DNA of 29,454 bases from an uncultured Mycoplasmatota bacterium. GTDB taxonomy: Bacteria > Bacillota_I > Bacilli_A > RF39 > UBA660. Made by a program: the position numbers and the translations under genes. Positions 21,450 to 29,168 of this stretch are shown piece after piece (position 1 is the first letter of the stretch; every line of letters begins with the position of its first letter). The notes beneath the pieces are model-generated. The model saw nothing but the letters and a program-made list of their open reading frames with translations. It did no database searches and was not told the origin of the DNA. Location: positions 1 through 29,454 of the forward strand of contig URPE01000016.1 in NCBI GenBank assembly GCA_900549625.1, written 5' to 3'.

Positions 21450-23345
21450 TCTGATATCCATACAAGAATACGTTTTTTATTTTTATTTAGTTTATGTCTT
21501 TTTATAATTATTATTATACGTGTTTTCTATATTCAAGTTTTTGATTATCAAAAACTTAGTAATTTAGCAAGTAGTCTGTGGAGTAGAGAACTGCCTATCG
21601 GGGCTGACCGTGGTAAAATATTAGATCGTAACGGTAAAGTACTAGCTACTAACTTAACAACGACATCCCTAGTTTTAATACCTAATCAAATAAAAGATAA
21701 AGAAACAGTTTCTAAGTCTCTTAGTACAATTTTAAAATCCGATTACAAAGATATGTTAGCCCATGTTAGTAAAAAAACTAGTATTGAAAGAGTGCACCCA
21801 GAAGGAAGACAACTATCATATGAAATAGCAAGTGAAATAGCCGCGTTAAATTATGATGGGGTATACTTAGTAAAAGAAAGTAAAAGATACTATCCATATG
21901 GCTCTGTTTTATCCCATGTTTTAGGGTATGTTGGTATTGATAATCAAGGCCTGTCTGGTTTAGAGTTAAATTATGACTCATACTTAACGGGTAAGAATGG
22001 GGCTATTAAATACTTTTCCGATGGGAAAGGTAATCGTCTAAAATTATCTGAAATATATGAAGAACCTCAAAATGGTATCGATTTAACCCTTACTATTGAT
22101 TTAGATATTCAATTGTCAGCTGAACGTGAACTTGATAATATCATGAGTAAGTATAACCCAGAACACGCAATGATTTTAGCCGCAAACCCTAGTACTGGGG
22201 AAATATACGCTATGAGTAGTCGTCCTAACTTTGACCCTAATAACTATAAAGATTATTCTACAGAAACTATCAACCAAAACTTACCCATCTGGATGACTTA
22301 TGAACCAGGGTCGACTTTTAAAATCATGACTCTTGCAACCTCCTTAGAAAACAAAACAGTTAATTTATTCACTGATACATATTTTGATGGTGGTAGTGTA
22401 AATGTGGATGGAGCAACTATTCATTGTTGGAAACATGGTGGTCATGGTGCTCAAACAATATTACAAGTTGTTGAAAACTCATGCAATCCAGGATTTGTCT
22501 ATTTAGGTGAAAAACTAGGCACAGAAACCCTTATGAATTCAATTAAAAACTTTGGCTTTGGCTCAAAAACTGGCATTGATTTAAATGGTGAGTCAAATGG
22601 TATTTTATTTAAGACTGCAAGTATGGGTCCAGTTGAACTTGCTACTACTAGTTTTGGCCAAGGCATAAGTGTTACGCCAATTCAGCAAGTTTCAGCGGTA
22701 AGTGCTGCGGTTAATGGGGGATTCTTATATGAGCCATTTCTTGTTAAAAATATGCTAGAACCAGAGACTAATCAAATAATTTATACTAAAGAACCAGTTA
22801 TGAAAAGAAAAGTAATAAGTGAAGAAACAAGTAAGCTAGTAAGATATGCTCTAGAAAGCGTTGTAGCCAATGGGTCCGGCCGTAATGCTTATATTGAAAA
22901 CTACCGTGTTGGTGGCAAAACCGGAACTGCCCAAAAAGTAAGTGATGGTCACTACTTAGATGGTAACTATATCTTATCGTTTATTGGGTTTATGCCTGCC
23001 GATAATCCTGAAATAGTTGTTTATGTTGCCATTGATAATCCTAAAGGTGTTACCCAGTATGGTGGAGTAGTTGCAGCCCCAATTGCCAAAAGCATTTTAG
23101 AAACAGCTATTTCCGTTTTAGATATTGATAGTAGTACAAAAGGCATGGAAAAAGAATATCGTTGGTTAGATACTAAATATGTTAAAGTTCCTTCTGTTTT
23201 AGGTGAAAATAAAGATGGTGCTACCAAAACACTAAAAGGCTTCAAAGTAGAATATTCAGGGGTAGGTGATAATGTTATCTATCAAAGTCCTAGTGCAGGC
23301 ACTTTTATAAAAGAAGGCGGAACTGTCAAATTAATGTTAGGGTAG
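21441..23345 (+). CDS. spoVD: Sporulation-type class B penicillin-binding protein SpoVD (transpeptidase, one PASTA domain)
   Basis: 634 residues (B. subtilis SpoVD 646). Short cytoplasmic N-terminus, one membrane segment (about 10-30), PBP dimerisation domain (about 50-200), transpeptidase domain (about 235-560) and a single C-terminal PASTA domain starting VKVPSVLGENKDGA (about 580-634). Active-site motifs: STFK with nucleophile Ser291, SCN (S347-N349) and KTG (K493-G495). SpoVD crosslinks spore cortex peptidoglycan. The single PASTA and gene position before mraY support SpoVD over the vegetative PBP2b/FtsI, but in a genome with few class B PBPs it could also serve division. The start codon lies in a hairpin. 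mraY follows with an 82-nt gap. Confidence 0.88.
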   Translation: MFFSDIHTRIRFLFLFSLCLFIIIIIRVFYIQVFDYQKLSNLASSLWSRELPIGADRGKILDRNGKVLATNLTTTSLVLIPNQIKDKETVSKSLSTILKSDYKDMLAHVSKKTSIERVHPEGRQLSYEIASEIAALNYDGVYLVKESKRYYPYGSVLSHVLGYVGIDNQGLSGLELNYDSYLTGKNGAIKYFSDGKGNRLKLSEIYEEPQNGIDLTLTIDLDIQLSAERELDNIMSKYNPEHAMILAANPSTGEIYAMSSRPNFDPNNYKDYSTETINQNLPIWMTYEPGSTFKIMTLATSLENKTVNLFTDTYFDGGSVNVDGATIHCWKHGGHGAQTILQVVENSCNPGFVYLGEKLGTETLMNSIKNFGFGSKTGIDLNGESNGILFKTASMGPVELATTSFGQGISVTPIQQVSAVSAAVNGGFLYEPFLVKNMLEPETNQIIYTKEPVMKRKVISEETSKLVRYALESVVANGSGRNAYIENYRVGGKTGTAQKVSDGHYLDGNYILSFIGFMPADNPEIVVYVAIDNPKGVTQYGGVVAAPIAKSILETAISVLDIDSSTKGMEKEYRWLDTKYVKVPSVLGENKDGATKTLKGFKVEYSGVGDNVIYQSPSAGTFIKEGGTVKLMLG

Positions 23346-23427
23346 TGTATAAGTTTTGTAAAATATCTAAAAAATAAAGAAAGAATAAGATTTTTATTAT
23401 ATAATAAATAAAAAAGAGGTGGATTAT

Positions 23428-24420
23428 ATGCTAATTTTAGCTAAAACAGCCTTAGCAATGATGCTTGGTTTTATCTTTGCTATTATCTGTGGAATTATTT
23501 GTATCCCTTTTTTAAAGAAAATTAACTTCCGTCAACACGTCAGTGAAATGGTAGGAGAAAGACACTTGAAAAAGGAAGGTACACCAACAATGGGAGGTAT
23601 AATATTTATCTTTCCAGTTATCATAACTCTATTACTATTATATATAAGAGGTTCTATATCATTAAATCATAATTTAATAATTGTCGTCTTTGTCTTCTTA
23701 TCGTATGGTCTTTTAGGGTTTATCGATGACTGGTTAAAAGTAAGATATCATAATAACGAAGGTTTAAGAATATCAACTAAATTTCTTTTACAAATGTTAA
23801 TTGCTATCGTTTTTTTCTATATCTTTATGAAAAATGGTGGAGAACCAGTTCTTGAAATTACTTCCTTAGGTCTTGTTTTACCTCTTGGTTGGACATTTGG
23901 CTTATTCATCTTATTCTTATTAGTAGGTACGAGTAATGCTGTAAATATTACAGATGGTTTAGATGGCTTATGTGGTGGTTTATGTGTAATCGCTTATTTA
24001 GCTTTTGGTATTCTGTCTTGGAATGCCACTTGGATGGAAGGCTATCAAGAAGTGGCAATATTCTGCTTTGTTTTAGTCGGTGCTTTACTAGGTTTCTTAT
24101 TATTTAATAGTCACCCTGCCAAAGTATTCATGGGTGACTTAGGTAGTTTAGCCCTAGGTGCTGCAATGGCTTCTATTGCTATTGTTACTCGTCATGAATT
24201 ATCACTTGCCTTAATTGGTGGCGTTTTCGTTGTTGAGACATTATCAAGTATGATTCAAATAATAGCTATTCGTAAATTTCATCGCAAAGTGTTTCTAATG
24301 GCTCCTCTACATCATCATTTTGAACAACTTGGATGGAGTGAGCAAGACATAGTTAAAGCTTTCTATGTAGTTGGTCTTTTACTTGCCATGGCGGCTATTA
24401 CTTATGGTGTTTGGTTGTAA
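23428..24420 (+). CDS. mraY: Phospho-N-acetylmuramoyl-pentapeptide-transferase MraY
   Basis: 330 residues, ten predicted membrane segments. It transfers phospho-MurNAc-pentapeptide from UDP to undecaprenyl phosphate, making lipid I, the first membrane step of peptidoglycan synthesis. Signatures: GTPTMGGIIF, the Asp pair IDDWLKVRY, NAVNITDGLDGL, GDLGSLALG and APLHHHFEQLGW. The ATG at 23428 was chosen over GTG 23419 because GAGG at 23416-23419 is 8 nt before it and the protein then begins with a hydrophobic helix. In most Bacilli murE, murD and others lie in the same cluster; here only spoVD is adjacent and a terminator follows at once. Confidence 0.97.
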   Translation: MLILAKTALAMMLGFIFAIICGIICIPFLKKINFRQHVSEMVGERHLKKEGTPTMGGIIFIFPVIITLLLLYIRGSISLNHNLIIVVFVFLSYGLLGFIDDWLKVRYHNNEGLRISTKFLLQMLIAIVFFYIFMKNGGEPVLEITSLGLVLPLGWTFGLFILFLLVGTSNAVNITDGLDGLCGGLCVIAYLAFGILSWNATWMEGYQEVAIFCFVLVGALLGFLLFNSHPAKVFMGDLGSLALGAAMASIAIVTRHELSLALIGGVFVVETLSSMIQIIAIRKFHRKVFLMAPLHHHFEQLGWSEQDIVKAFYVVGLLLAMAAITYGVWL

Positions 24421-24440
24421 CAATGTTACAATCTTTTTTT
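24415..24440 (+). terminator. Terminator of spoVD-mraY
   Basis: TTGTAAC and GTTACAA form a perfect 7-bp stem (loop AAT) that includes the mraY stop, followed by TCTTTTTTT. Confidence 0.75.
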
Positions 24441-24442
24441 AT

Positions 24443-24477
24443 AAAAAAACTATTTAATTAGTATTAAATTAAATAGT
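24443..24477 (-). terminator. Terminator of the fic gene
   Basis: ACTATTTAATT and AATTAAATAGT form an 11-bp AT-rich stem around 7 nt. On the minus strand it is followed by a run of seven T, fitting the end of the fic transcript. Confidence 0.65.
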
Positions 24478-24493
24478 CAAAATACAGTAATAA

Positions 24494-25201
24494 TTAATTT
24501 TTAAATGTTCTTTTGTAAACATATGGAATACTATTTTCTTGTTCGTTAGTCTCTGTAAGAAAAAAATCATCACCACAAATTTTCATGTATAATTCTAGCA
24601 TAACTTCTAACTCTTTTCTTGACTTTTCCTCTAAAAACTTAGCAAATCCATCAGCATCATAGTTATCTATAAAAGTAAAATATTTATCTGTTTCACAACC
24701 ACTTATAATTACTGGAGCTTTATTTTGTTTACATAAATTGTAATTAGTTAAAATACGGGCTGTTCTTTTATTACCATCTTCAAAAGGTTGAGCGCGCACA
24801 AGTTCTATATGAAACATTGCTTCTTTTAAATAAATAGGTAATTCATTCCAAACATTATAATAATTATTTATAATATTATACATTTGGGGTATAACCATAT
24901 ACGCGGGTATTGGGAAGAACTTTTTAGCTTTTCTAACTGTAACAGTGGTTCTTCTAAATCCATCGAATATATGATCATTTATTATATTAGCACATTTTTT
25001 TATATCGTCTGGTGTTAGTCTATCTATGTCACTATTAATTAAATTAGTAAATGCCTCCATATTATTAAGAATATCTATATATTTTTCGGATATAGTACCA
25101 GGAGGACTTTCCATTTCCATATTACCAATAGCCATTCTAGTTGCTAAAATTGACATGTACTTATCATAAAATTCATCACGGTTTAAAAATTCTGCAAACA
25201 T
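24494..25201 (-). CDS. Fic-domain protein with Gln in place of the catalytic His
   Basis: 235 residues. The Fic core (about 65-180) has the loop QPFEDGNKRTAR (138-149) between two helices; the canonical motif is HPFx(D/E)GN(G/K)RxxR, whose His is the base for AMP transfer to target hydroxyls. Here CAA (Gln138) replaces it, while the phosphate-binding DGNKR is kept. The N-terminal part contains GNMEMESPPGTIS, in the place of the inhibitory (S/T)xxxE(G/N) helix of other Fic proteins, but the motif is not clear. GAGGTGA lies 7 nt before the ATG, partly inside a short hairpin CCTCT/AGAGG. Own promoter and terminator, divergent from csoR; no partner antitoxin gene. It could be catalytically changed or inactive. 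Confidence 0.88.
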   Translation of the reverse strand: MFAEFLNRDEFYDKYMSILATRMAIGNMEMESPPGTISEKYIDILNNMEAFTNLINSDIDRLTPDDIKKCANIINDHIFDGFRRTTVTVRKAKKFFPIPAYMVIPQMYNIINNYYNVWNELPIYLKEAMFHIELVRAQPFEDGNKRTARILTNYNLCKQNKAPVIISGCETDKYFTFIDNYDADGFAKFLEEKSRKELEVMLELYMKICGDDFFLTETNEQENSIPYVYKRTFKN

Positions 25202-25224
25202 TTACGTCACCTCTTTTAGAGGCT

Positions 25225-25253
25225 ATTATACATTTTATTAGCTAAAAGTGCAA
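25225..25253 (-). promoter_or_regulatory. Sigma-A promoter of the fic gene
   Basis: On the minus strand TTGCAC, 17-nt spacer and a perfect TATAAT, about 24 nt before the start codon. It is back to back with the csoR promoter, with 10 nt between the two -35 elements. Confidence 0.7.
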
Positions 25254-25263
25254 TATTTTTTTC

Positions 25264-25293
25264 TTGACAGGGGTAGGGGGTATACCCTATACT
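25264..25293 (+). promoter_or_regulatory. Copper operon promoter with CsoR operator
   Basis: Perfect -35 TTGACA (25264-25269) and -10 TATACT (25288-25293) with an 18-nt spacer. The spacer is a G/C-rich island in AT-rich DNA containing the palindrome GGGTATACCC (25278-25287) within GGGGTAGGGGGTATACCC. It matches the G-tract/AT-centre/C-tract form of CsoR operators, so apo-CsoR would block RNA polymerase here. The predicted start is at about 25300. Confidence 0.8.
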
Positions 25294-25309
25294 GTTAACA
25301 GTGATATAT

Positions 25310-25609
25310 ATGGAGGAAAATTGTACTAACTGTATTAGAAAAAAACACAGGACGCCTGAAGAAAAAAAAGATTTAGATAGACGTCTTAAAATAATAGCGG
25401 GCCAAATAAATGGCATTAGCAAAATGATTGAAAGTGATAGATATTGTGATGATGTTCTTTTACAAGTTGCATCTACCATCAATGCTTTAAAAAGCTTAAG
25501 CAATGAAATACTAAAAAGCCATATGCAAACATGTATGGTTGAAGAAATAAAAAAAGGTAATATTACAGTTGTTGATGATATACTAAATCTTTTTGCTAAG
25601 TTAAAATAA
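25310..25609 (+). CDS. csoR: Copper-sensing transcriptional repressor CsoR
   Basis: 99 residues, all-helical DUF156 family. The Cu(I) ligands are present with correct spacing: Cys46 in RYCDDVLLQ, then His71 and Cys75 in KSHMQTC (C-x24-H-x3-C). Additional Cys at 5 and 8 lie in the N-terminal tail. It represses the operon in absence of copper and releases DNA on Cu(I) binding; the operator lies in its own promoter. The start is uncertain: ATG 25310 or the in-frame GTG 25301, neither with a ribosome binding site, and the predicted transcription start is at about 25300. First gene of the copper operon; the next open gene is copA. Confidence 0.93.
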   Translation: MEENCTNCIRKKHRTPEEKKDLDRRLKIIAGQINGISKMIESDRYCDDVLLQVASTINALKSLSNEILKSHMQTCMVEEIKKGNITVVDDILNLFAKLK

Positions 25610-25617
25610 AAATATAT

Positions 25618-26146
25618 TTGAAAGTTAAAGGCATGCATTGTGGCCATTGCTATAATGAAATTACTAATCTTTTAAAGTCGTTTCAAAATATTAAAAATGT
25701 TTCATATACTAAAAATATCTTTTGCATGCCTTTATGCCATGTGGTCCTTTACAAAGTCTAGAGTTATATGCTCTTACAATCGGATTATTTATTAAAGGTG
25801 CTTTATCTATGTTTATGTTTTGCCTAGGAACAATTCTTCTTATGTTAACAATGGGCTTAGTTCTTAATCTAGTAACAGGCAAAACTAAAATCATCTTAAA
25901 TAAAATAGAGGTCTCACAGGTCTTGGTATTAGCCTACCTAAAAAAGATTATGCTAATTTTCTTACAGCTAAAGTTGATAATGAATATCAAGTAGTAGACT
26001 TTAACTTAACTTATGATAACTACGCTAACATTATTTATTTTACACCAGATAAAGAAGGGTCTTATACTATTACTTGTTGGCTGAATATGCTAAAAAATAC
26101 TATATTAGTAACAAGTGATGAAACGTATTTTAAAGGAGGTTCATAA
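25618..26146 (+). pseudogene. HMA / TauE-UreH-like membrane / cupredoxin copper protein, degraded
   Basis: Three pieces in three frames. Piece 1 (from TTG 25618) is a heavy-metal-associated domain beginning VKGMHCGHC, with the GMxCxxC copper motif. Piece 2 (ATG 25722 to about 25915) reads HAFMPCGPLQSLELYALT and GALSMFMFCLGT, typical of the second half of sulfite exporter TauE/SafE (UreH-like) membrane domains. Piece 3 (25919-26146) reads GLGISLPKKDYANFL and ends FTPDKEGSYTITCWLNML, a cupredoxin domain with Cys near its end. Such three-part fusions are known in Firmicutes copper operons at about 350-450 residues; here about 175 codons remain, so large internal deletions and frameshifts have occurred. 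The last TAA overlaps the copA ATG. AAAGGAGG near its end now serves copA. Confidence 0.8.
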
Positions 26147-28350
26147 TGAAAAAAGTGATTTTAAGTATTGAAGGCATGAGTTGTAGTGCCTGTCAAAATA
26201 GTCTAGAAAAATATTTAAAAAAGCAACCACACATAATAGATGCAAGTGTAAATTTAATCCTAAAACAAGCTCTTATAACTTATGAAGAAGTTTTATCTAT
26301 TAATGATTTAAATCAAATGGTTCATATGGCTGGGTTCAAAAGCCTTGGTATTTATGATGCTAAAAAAGAAAATAAAACTAAGAAAAATCCGTTCTCTTTA
26401 ATTGTTTTTGGTCTTTTAGCTGTCCTTGTCTTATACATATCAATGGGACATATGGTGCATTTACCAGTCATTCCTTTTCTAAATATGATGACGCATCCTT
26501 TAAATTATGCCTTATGCTTATGTATTTTAGCCATTATTTACCTATTTTATGGTTTTGATATCTTAAAAAATGGTTTTAAAAATATAATATTAGGTCATCC
26601 TAATATGGATACATTAGTTACTATTGGTGTTTTATCAAGTTTCTTTTACAGTGTATATTCAACTATCATGATTATGAATGGTCATACCGAGTTTGTTGAA
26701 AGTCTTTATTATGAATCAGCAAGCTTAGTTTTATACTTTGTTAAACTTGGTCGTTATATTGATGACTTTAGTAAAGAAAAAACAAAAGATGCTATTAAGG
26801 ATCTAGTAAAAATTACGCCCGAGAAAGCCATAGTAAAAGAGGGGACTAAAGAAAAAGATGTAACAATTGACATGATCCATGCGGGTGACATATTAATTTG
26901 TAAGCCTGGTATGAAAGTCGCGGTTGATGGAGTCATAGTAAAAGGTACTTCTCATATAAATGAAGCATTTATCACTGGTGAATCAGTACCAGAAAAAAAA
27001 GGTGTTGGCGCCTCTGTTTTAGCAGGTAGTTTAAATATCGATGGCTATATTGAATATAAAGCCTTAAAAATTGGTAAAGATTCAACTATTTCCGAAATTG
27101 TTAAACTAGTAGTAGAATCTACTAACACCAAAGCTCCAATTGCAAGACTTGCTGACCAAGTAAGTAGTATTTTTGTTCCTGCTATTATCGTTCTAGCTAT
27201 TTTAACATTTCTAGGCTATTTAATATTAGGATATCCATTTAATTTAGCCATCACTCATTTTGTAACCGTTTTAGTTGTTGCCTGTCCTTGCGCCCTAGGA
27301 CTAGCGACACCTCTTGCTATAGTTGTAAGTGAAGGTATATGCGCTAAAAATGGCATTTTAGTTAAATCAAGTACTATTTTAGAAAATGCCCATAAAATAG
27401 ATACCTTTGTCTTTGATAAAACCGGAACACTTACATATGGTGATTTGAAAATATTTAAAATGTTTAATTATACTAAAAATACTAATAAAGAAATTCTATC
27501 TAATATTGCTTTAATTGAAAAAAATTCTACTCATCCAATAGCCGCATCATTTAAAGAATATGAACCCAAAAATAGTGTAGCTACTACTAACTATGTCGAA
27601 TTACCTGGGTTAGGTGTTAAAGATCTTTTAAATGATTCAATGTATTTAATTGGCAATGCCAAAATATTAAAAGAATTTAATGTTCCTAACCATTATCAAG
27701 AAGATGAAAATATATTAACTAAGGAAGGGTGTAGTATTATCTATGTAGTAAAAGATAATAAAGTAATATCTTTAATTGGTGTTAAAGATATTATTAGGAG
27801 AGAAAGCCCTTATGTTATAGATACTTTAAAAAAGATGGGTAAAGAAGTTATTATGCTAACTGGTGATAATGAGTCTACTGCTCGCGTTATTGCTTCGTCC
27901 CTAAAAATTACTAAAGTAATCTCTAATGTCATGCCTAAAGATAAATCAAGTATTATAAAAAAATTATTAAATGAAAACAAAAAAGTTATGATGATAGGTG
28001 ATGGTATAAACGATGCTCCAAGTCTTGCTCTTGCTTCAATTGGTGTTAGTCTAAAAAGTGGTACTGATATTGCTAGCAATGAAGCATCTGTAATTCTTAT
28101 GAATAACAACTTAAAATCTATTTTAAATCTCTATACTATAAGTGAAAAAACAATTAAAAATATCAAACAAAACTTATTCTGGGCTTTCTTTTATAATATA
28201 TGTATGTTACCAGTAGCCATGGGTTTATTTACTAAATTTGGTTTAAATATGAATCCAATGCTTGCATCTATTGCAATGATTCTAAGTAGTTTAACAGTTA
28301 TATTAAATGCCCTAAGACTTAAAAAAATAAAATTGAAAAGAGATGAATAA
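26146..28350 (+). CDS. copA: Cu(I)-exporting P1B-type ATPase CopA
   Basis: 734 residues. One N-terminal HMA domain with GMSCSAC (C13, C16); eight membrane segments; actuator TGES (277-280); membrane metal site CPC (380-382) in VACPCALGLATP; phosphorylation site DKTGT with Asp424; HP motif THPIAA (H463, P464); GDGINDAPS (618-626); and the last two membrane helices with WAFFYN and MILSSLTVI, whose Asn, Tyr, Met and Ser residues define Cu(I) specificity. It pumps Cu(I) out of the cytoplasm, receiving it from CopZ. AAAGGAGG lies 7 nt before the ATG, inside the end of the preceding pseudogene. Third position in the csoR operon; copZ overlaps its end. Confidence 0.96.
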   Translation: MKKVILSIEGMSCSACQNSLEKYLKKQPHIIDASVNLILKQALITYEEVLSINDLNQMVHMAGFKSLGIYDAKKENKTKKNPFSLIVFGLLAVLVLYISMGHMVHLPVIPFLNMMTHPLNYALCLCILAIIYLFYGFDILKNGFKNIILGHPNMDTLVTIGVLSSFFYSVYSTIMIMNGHTEFVESLYYESASLVLYFVKLGRYIDDFSKEKTKDAIKDLVKITPEKAIVKEGTKEKDVTIDMIHAGDILICKPGMKVAVDGVIVKGTSHINEAFITGESVPEKKGVGASVLAGSLNIDGYIEYKALKIGKDSTISEIVKLVVESTNTKAPIARLADQVSSIFVPAIIVLAILTFLGYLILGYPFNLAITHFVTVLVVACPCALGLATPLAIVVSEGICAKNGILVKSSTILENAHKIDTFVFDKTGTLTYGDLKIFKMFNYTKNTNKEILSNIALIEKNSTHPIAASFKEYEPKNSVATTNYVELPGLGVKDLLNDSMYLIGNAKILKEFNVPNHYQEDENILTKEGCSIIYVVKDNKVISLIGVKDIIRRESPYVIDTLKKMGKEVIMLTGDNESTARVIASSLKITKVISNVMPKDKSSIIKKLLNENKKVMMIGDGINDAPSLALASIGVSLKSGTDIASNEASVILMNNNLKSILNLYTISEKTIKNIKQNLFWAFFYNICMLPVAMGLFTKFGLNMNPMLASIAMILSSLTVILNALRLKKIKLKRDE

Positions 28351-28351
28351 T

Positions 28352-28585
28352 ATGTTTAGTAAAAATATTAAAACGATTGTCAAAATAGAAGGTATGCAAT
28401 GCCTGCATTGTGCAAATTCGGTAAAATCATCATTATTAAGTATACCAAGTGTTAAAAAGGTGAGTGTTAATCTTTCTACTAAAGAAGTGACAATTATCAG
28501 TAAAGAAAGTTTAGATGAAAATCAAGTTAAAGACCTAATTACTGCTTTAGACTTCCAAGTAGTGGCTATAAAAGAGGTTAAATGA
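28352..28585 (+). CDS. copZ: Copper chaperone CopZ
   Basis: 77 residues, one HMA domain of beta-alpha-beta-beta-alpha-beta form. The Cu(I)-binding motif is GMQCLHC. It carries Cu(I) in the cytoplasm to CopA or CsoR. An in-frame ATG at 28343 would overlap copA by 8 nt and add three residues; ATG 28352, directly after the copA stop, is preferred because AAAAGAGA lies upstream at a usable distance, but the choice is not secure. The TGA stop overlaps the ATG of the following lipoprotein remnant (ATGA), showing that the latter was once translationally coupled. Confidence 0.94.
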   Translation: MFSKNIKTIVKIEGMQCLHCANSVKSSLLSIPSVKKVSVNLSTKEVTIISKESLDENQVKDLITALDFQVVAIKEVK

Positions 28586-29098
28586 AACACTTTCTGGTTC
28601 TAGCCATCATAATTTTTAATGTTTTACTTTATACAGGTTGTACTAAAAATACTGAATATAAAACTGAATATGTTGATAATAACTATATAACTATCAATAA
28701 AACCAAAGATAATGAATTAGTAATAAAAAAGAAATTGTTACGAATGTCGCCACATTTATAAATTATGCTGTCGAAGATACCACTATCTAACTAATTACTA
28801 TAAGAGGCACTGATGGTGAGGTAAGAGTTTCTTTTAATACTTGTAATATTTGTAGTCCTTCGCCTAATGCTTAATTTAAACAAGTAGGTGAGTACTTAGA
28901 ATGTCAAAATTGTGGTAATCGATTCCATATTGATGAGTTAGGAAGCAATAGTACTGATTGTAATCCGATGCCTGTTAAAAAAATGAAACCGAAACAACTA
29001 TAACTTTTAAAGAAGAATATATTACAAGTTTAAAAAGTAAATTCTTATACTGGCAAGGACCAACTAAAAAAGATATGCAAGTGAATGCTTATAATTAA
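28582..29098 (+). pseudogene. DUF2318 (FtrD-like) lipoprotein gene, degraded
   Basis: ATG overlaps the copZ stop. The first 59 codons give a lipoprotein signal peptide with lipobox LYTGC (Cys at about 20) and end at TAA 28761 after a frameshift near 28725. In the shifted frame the reading continues EIVTNVATFINYAVEDTTI, TAA, LITIRGTDGEVRVSFNTC (followed by NICSPSPNA), TAA, FKQVGEYLECQNCGNRFHID and SNSTDCNPMPV, then a further frameshift near 28985 and a tail ending at 29098. The CxxC...CQNCG...CNP pattern is that of the DUF2318/FtrD-like family (PF10080), extracytoplasmic metal-related proteins. Two frameshifts and two in-frame stops make it a clear pseudogene. Confidence 0.8.
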
Positions 29099-29134
29099 TA
29101 AGTCATATATTTTAATTAAAAATAATAATTAGAA

Positions 29135-29161
29135 AAAAAGGACAACAGACTCTTCCTTTTT
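29135..29161. terminator. Bidirectional terminator between copper operon and Rpn gene
   Basis: AAAAAGGA and TCCTTTTT form an 8-bp stem around 11 nt, with A and T runs on both sides. It serves the copper operon on the plus strand and the Rpn gene on the minus strand. Confidence 0.7.
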
Positions 29162-29168
29162 CATTAGT

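Noticed and set aside
24494..25201. Fic protein as part of a Fic/antitoxin toxin-antitoxin module
   Set aside because: No small antitoxin gene flanks it; both neighbours are accounted for, and the catalytic His is missing.
25722..25994. Open frame of 90 codons as a separate membrane protein gene
   Set aside because: It is the middle piece of the HMA/TauE-like/cupredoxin remnant: its first part matches the conserved FMPCGPLQ region and its last 25 codons are out-of-frame reading of the cupredoxin part. No ribosome binding site.
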